Shown here: positions 60,547 to 64,000 of the stretch, one piece after another | Numbering within the stretch: the stretch's first letter is position 1 | How the letters are laid out: each line of letters begins with the position of its first letter | From: Dysidea avara | Lineage: Eukaryota; Porifera; Demospongiae; Dictyoceratida; Dysideidae | Direction: 5' to 3' | NCBI RefSeq assembly: GCF_963678975.1 | Contig: NC_089281.1 | Span: forward strand, 25,400,765-25,464,764 | DNA length: 64,000 bases | The notes under the pieces: generated by a model | Database searches by the model: none | What the model saw: the letters and a program-made list of their open reading frames with translations, nothing else | Told to the model about the DNA's origin: nothing | Made by a program: the position numbers and the translations under genes

Positions 60547-63500
60547 ATGCAGGTACGTTTATATGAGACTTGATAATGGGTAGTTTTAAATGTTCGCTTC
60601 TTGTTCAATGTGCATAGACGGTAGTGAAAATCAGTGAAGTGAATCAGTACATAACGTGTCGCCTGTGTGCTGGCTATCTCGTTGATGCCACTACAATAAC
60701 GGAATGCCTTCACACGTGTGAGTTTTCTTAAGGCTTCTATTGGTTGCCTCCCCAACTGTCACCTCACTCTAGTTTGTAAGGGTTGTATTGTCAAGTACCT
60801 TCAGAGTAATGCCCAGTGTCCAATATGTGGCACCATGGTGAATGAAACACATCCCATTACAAGCCTGCGTGCTGATCGAACAATGCAGGACATTGTATAC
60901 AAGATGGTACCAGAGCTGGAAATCAGTAAGTCTAAATTGAGGGCATGTTTGACTGTAAATTATGATGCTGGTTAGGTGAACAAGAAAGGAAAAGAAAATT
61001 TCTTGAAGAAAGAGGAGAGAAAGGACCTGGTAAAGCTTTGCTTATTTCAATGGTAGTGATTATATCAATTTACTTTTAGCTGCTGTTATACCTGAAAAGC
61101 CTGTAAAGGTAGAACGTGCACAAGAGCACTTTCATAGAGATGATGAAAAAATTCAACTACAAGTAGAACCACATGGGTAAGGACAGTACTTACTTGTTTA
61201 ACCATTTCCTATACTTTGTGTGTACTGTGTAGCTCCCTGGATGAAGGCAAGGAGTTATTACAGCCATTAATGAGAAAATATATGAGGTGTTCGGCCAAGG
61301 TGACCATCTACCACCTCAAGAAATTCTTGGCTAGAAAATTGGAAGTGCCTCCCACACATGAAGTAAGGATTAATCTATAGTTACTGTATATCCAGAGTTG
61401 GGGGTAACTAGTTACTTTTGTACTTAAGTTACGTAATGGACTACTTTTAAAGTAACTAGTAATATAACTAGTTACTTGCTTTGTAACTAATAACTTGTAA
61501 CTAGGAGTAATTGTCTGAAAAGTAACCAAGTTACAATGGTAACTAGTTTTGTCTTAAAAGCAAGAGCACTTCAATTTTTGTGCCATATATGCTATAGCCA
61601 CATTAAGTAGACAGATTCTGTGTACTGTTCTCTATGATTCAACTTGAGTAACAGACATAGCATTAATTAAAACTGACCTGAAAGAGCAACAGAATTGTTA
61701 TTTTAAGTGCACATATGTATTGCATCCCTTAATGATACATTTTTGAGCAAAATTCATGTTACAAAAGCTAAAAACAAGTCATAATTTATACTACGACAGT
61801 AACTAGTAACTAGAGTACTAAGTTACCTTTTTAAAAGGAGCTGTAACTAAGTTACATGGGATAAAAGTAACGTGTAACTAGTTACTTTTCTGAAGTAACT
61901 TCCCCAACTCTGCAGATTACATAGGGACATAACTAAAATACAGAACAGACTGGAAAATGGACTCACAAATAGACTTGCTTGAAAACGCTTATTTTCCATA
62001 GAAACTTAGTGATAACTGCTAGAAAAAAAATGATAAGAGTTGTGTGTTTACACAATATGGGCACGCATGGTGACACTAGTTGGGGTAACTTGATTATTAT
62101 AGCCTACGATAACACCTGATAAACAGTCTGTTCACTGGGCTACTTTTGAGAAGGTTAAATGAACACTAAATATAGCAGCTTGCAAGGTGATAAGGAGCAA
62201 CCACCATCGAGTTGTGCATGATTTTATAAAGGTATGTAAAGGGTTTGCATGTTTTCCTACCAAAAAGTTACTTACACAGCTAGTTTTGGCCTTACCATTT
62301 AGCGTTAGGGTAAAACCTTAGGTATCATTATTTTTACTCCTTGTTATACCACAAGTAGAATGTAGCAAATTGCGTAGCCATAGGACTGGAACTTTGAAAG
62401 TTACAGCACTTTGTGCAAGGCATGCATGTTTACTTAGATTAAATCCAGTTTTCTGGATTACGTAGGTTGTAGTAGCCAGCGCCTTGCCAGCTGACTAAAA
62501 CACAACCTGGTCCTAACGTGAAGTCTACCCATCACCTGTAAAACTGAAGAGCAGGTGCAAAACTAATTTCAGCAAGTTAACCAGAAAACGAAGTCCAAGC
62601 AACAGCATGTGTCTTTAACAGCATTGTGACTTGCCTTGTTTACATCTGAAACAGGAAGAATGCACTTTTAATTAAATGCAAAAAGAACCATATCTAAGTG
62701 CAGGGCTTAATATAACTTCCAAGATTGTATTCAAAGGTTGGCGTTGTTGTGTTTTATATTCTAGCAGCTATACACTGAGTTTCTATGGCAAACAAATGTT
62801 TTCAAGCAAGTTCCTCTCAGTCCATTTGCGAGTCCATTTTTCAGTCTGTTTCGCATTTTACTCATGTATGATTACATAGTAGACCAAAGCATCACATGAT
62901 TCTTGTTGTAACAATCAGCCTTATGCGATTCTTTGCTAAAACCAATGCCAAGGAACTATTTACAGCACTCTCTGGTAATGGTCATTTTGTGCATCTAGAC
63001 GTTCCATCATCTATCTACTGCTGAGATTTATTCCTTTGCATACTCCTCACACACACTCCCAGCTTGTGTCACACTTTACTAACAACAGGATTGTAATTGT
63101 TGACAGATCTTACCCTTTGTGCATCTGCTATAATTAGAGTTTAAGCATAGATAATACGCAAACCTGTTTGTGTATCATCTATGGTATTAGTGCATAATTT
63201 TATGCAACTGAAAATGAAAAACAAAAACCAACACATGCTGTTTTCAGGTGCCCAGAAACCACTAATACACTAAATAGACAATTGTATATATACTACAGTA
63301 TACTTCCTGTCCATTGTACAGGTTTATGTTCAACTGTCCACCGTCCAGAAAACTGCATACTATTTTTGTTCTGTAGTTAGAGCTACTTTGTGGAACATCA
63401 ATACTTCACAAAGACAACAATCTTAGATTTGTTTGGTTACAACATTGGTTGAAGAAGGTACAGTAACTATGACATATAGAAGAGTCTTCCATTACATGTC

Positions 63501-63557
63501 ATCACACAGGAGTCACCATTGTTACTACACTACACACTACGCCGAAGGATTGGTTGA
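60547..63557 (+). CDS. PCGF3: Polycomb group RING finger protein, PCGF3/5-like
   Basis: PCGF proteins pair with RING1 in PRC1 to mono-ubiquitinate H2A on chromatin. Exons 60547-60552, 60618-60717, 60773-60925, 60976-61029, 61080-61176, 61233-61362, 63377-63457, 63510-63557 join in phase to 222 aa (human PCGF3 242). The first coding exon is only MQ. The RING (residues about 14-53) reads [31 protein letters not shown] and CPIC, followed by [14 protein letters not shown], the PCGF signature. The C-terminal RAWUL domain contains [20 protein letters not shown] and [11 protein letters not shown]. It is closest to PCGF3/5, and I cannot tell which. Intron 6 is 2 kb and holds a hAT-like element. Confidence 0.9.
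61393..61912. mobile_element. hAT-like non-autonomous element in PCGF intron
   Basis: 520 bp between CAGAGTTGGG and CCCAACTCTG, filled with gtaactagttac palindromes and clearly related to the element at 18266-18781. The flanking 8 bp do not match well (TGTATATC and CAGATTAC), so the duplication has decayed or the boundary is shifted. Confidence 0.65.
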
Positions 63558-64000
63558 TGATACTGTCACATGTACATATACCAACTGAAGTTCAAAGCTA
63601 CACTGTGTATCATTTCATTTATCATTAATTATCATTATATGAATGGAATGCACTATTTGGTGTGGGTTACTTATGACCTGTAGTGCTTCATATGTAATCA
63701 TGTCTCATGGTGAGATGTCATTAGGGATTATCCCTATGCTGTGTAACCATAGTAAATTAATGGTTAATTAAACCAATATACTTCCTGTCTTAATAATGTA
63801 TAAATACTGAGTGCAAAGCTGTTTATACTGTTACAGTAACTTTGTGGGCTTGCCAACAGTTTGATTTGGATTATCTCTGATGTGTGAGTGTGTTAACCTA
63901 CATTATGCATACAAATAGTCATTGGTATTATACTTACAAACTCTGAAACATGAAGAGCTGGCATGTTATAGCTAATGAATCTATGTGTGATATTTGTGTC
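63558..64000. other. 3' flank of the PCGF gene
   Basis: No further gene seen. Possible 3' UTR of the PCGF transcript. No clear AATAAA near the stop was noted. Confidence 0.4.

Overview
This is eukaryotic nuclear DNA from an animal. It is AT-rich, the genes are split by short GT-AG introns, and the proteins are metazoan in type (RING-TRAF-MATH, protrudin/ZFYVE27, PCGF3/5-type RING-RAWUL, VPS51, GUF1, bL17m). Small introns, very tight gene spacing and a heavy load of lineage-specific palindromic elements suggest an early-branching metazoan. A demosponge is my best guess, but that is an inference from style and not proven. Exons were assembled by hand from reading frame, splice sites and remembered family sequence.

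Layout. Positions 1-12,300 hold no gene I can name: palindromic elements, microsatellites, minisatellites, and copies of repeat families that recur at 13.9-23.5 kb. Positions 12,662-13,321 hold a frame-broken 5' piece of a UBOX5/RNF37-like gene. Positions 23,797-29,322 hold the C-terminal exons of VPS51, with an 8-bp duplication that breaks the frame. Decayed copies of two of its exons lie at 16.6 kb and 34.2 kb. Positions 32,285-42,090 carry LINE fragments and C2H2 zinc-finger ORFs on the minus strand, one of them fused in frame to a LINE reverse-transcriptase tail. Positions 42,319-44,712 encode a RING-TRAF-MATH protein whose downstream exons add a FYVE zinc finger. A rearranged dead copy follows at 45.7-46.7 kb.

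Positions 48,967-63,557 form a compact housekeeping cluster: ZFYVE27/protrudin (minus), GUF1 (plus), MRPL17 (plus), an ANKRD66-like ankyrin gene (minus) and a PCGF3/5-like Polycomb gene (plus). Two head-to-head pairs have start codons less than 100 bp apart, and one tail-to-tail pair has stop codons 10 bp apart.

The most interesting observation is that the FYVE module of the TRAF gene is of protrudin type. It shares three intron positions and phases with the protrudin gene about 4.3 kb away on the opposite strand. This looks like local exon capture that made a new RING-TRAF-MATH-FYVE architecture, which in principle would target a TRAF-type E3 ligase to phosphoinositide-bearing membranes.
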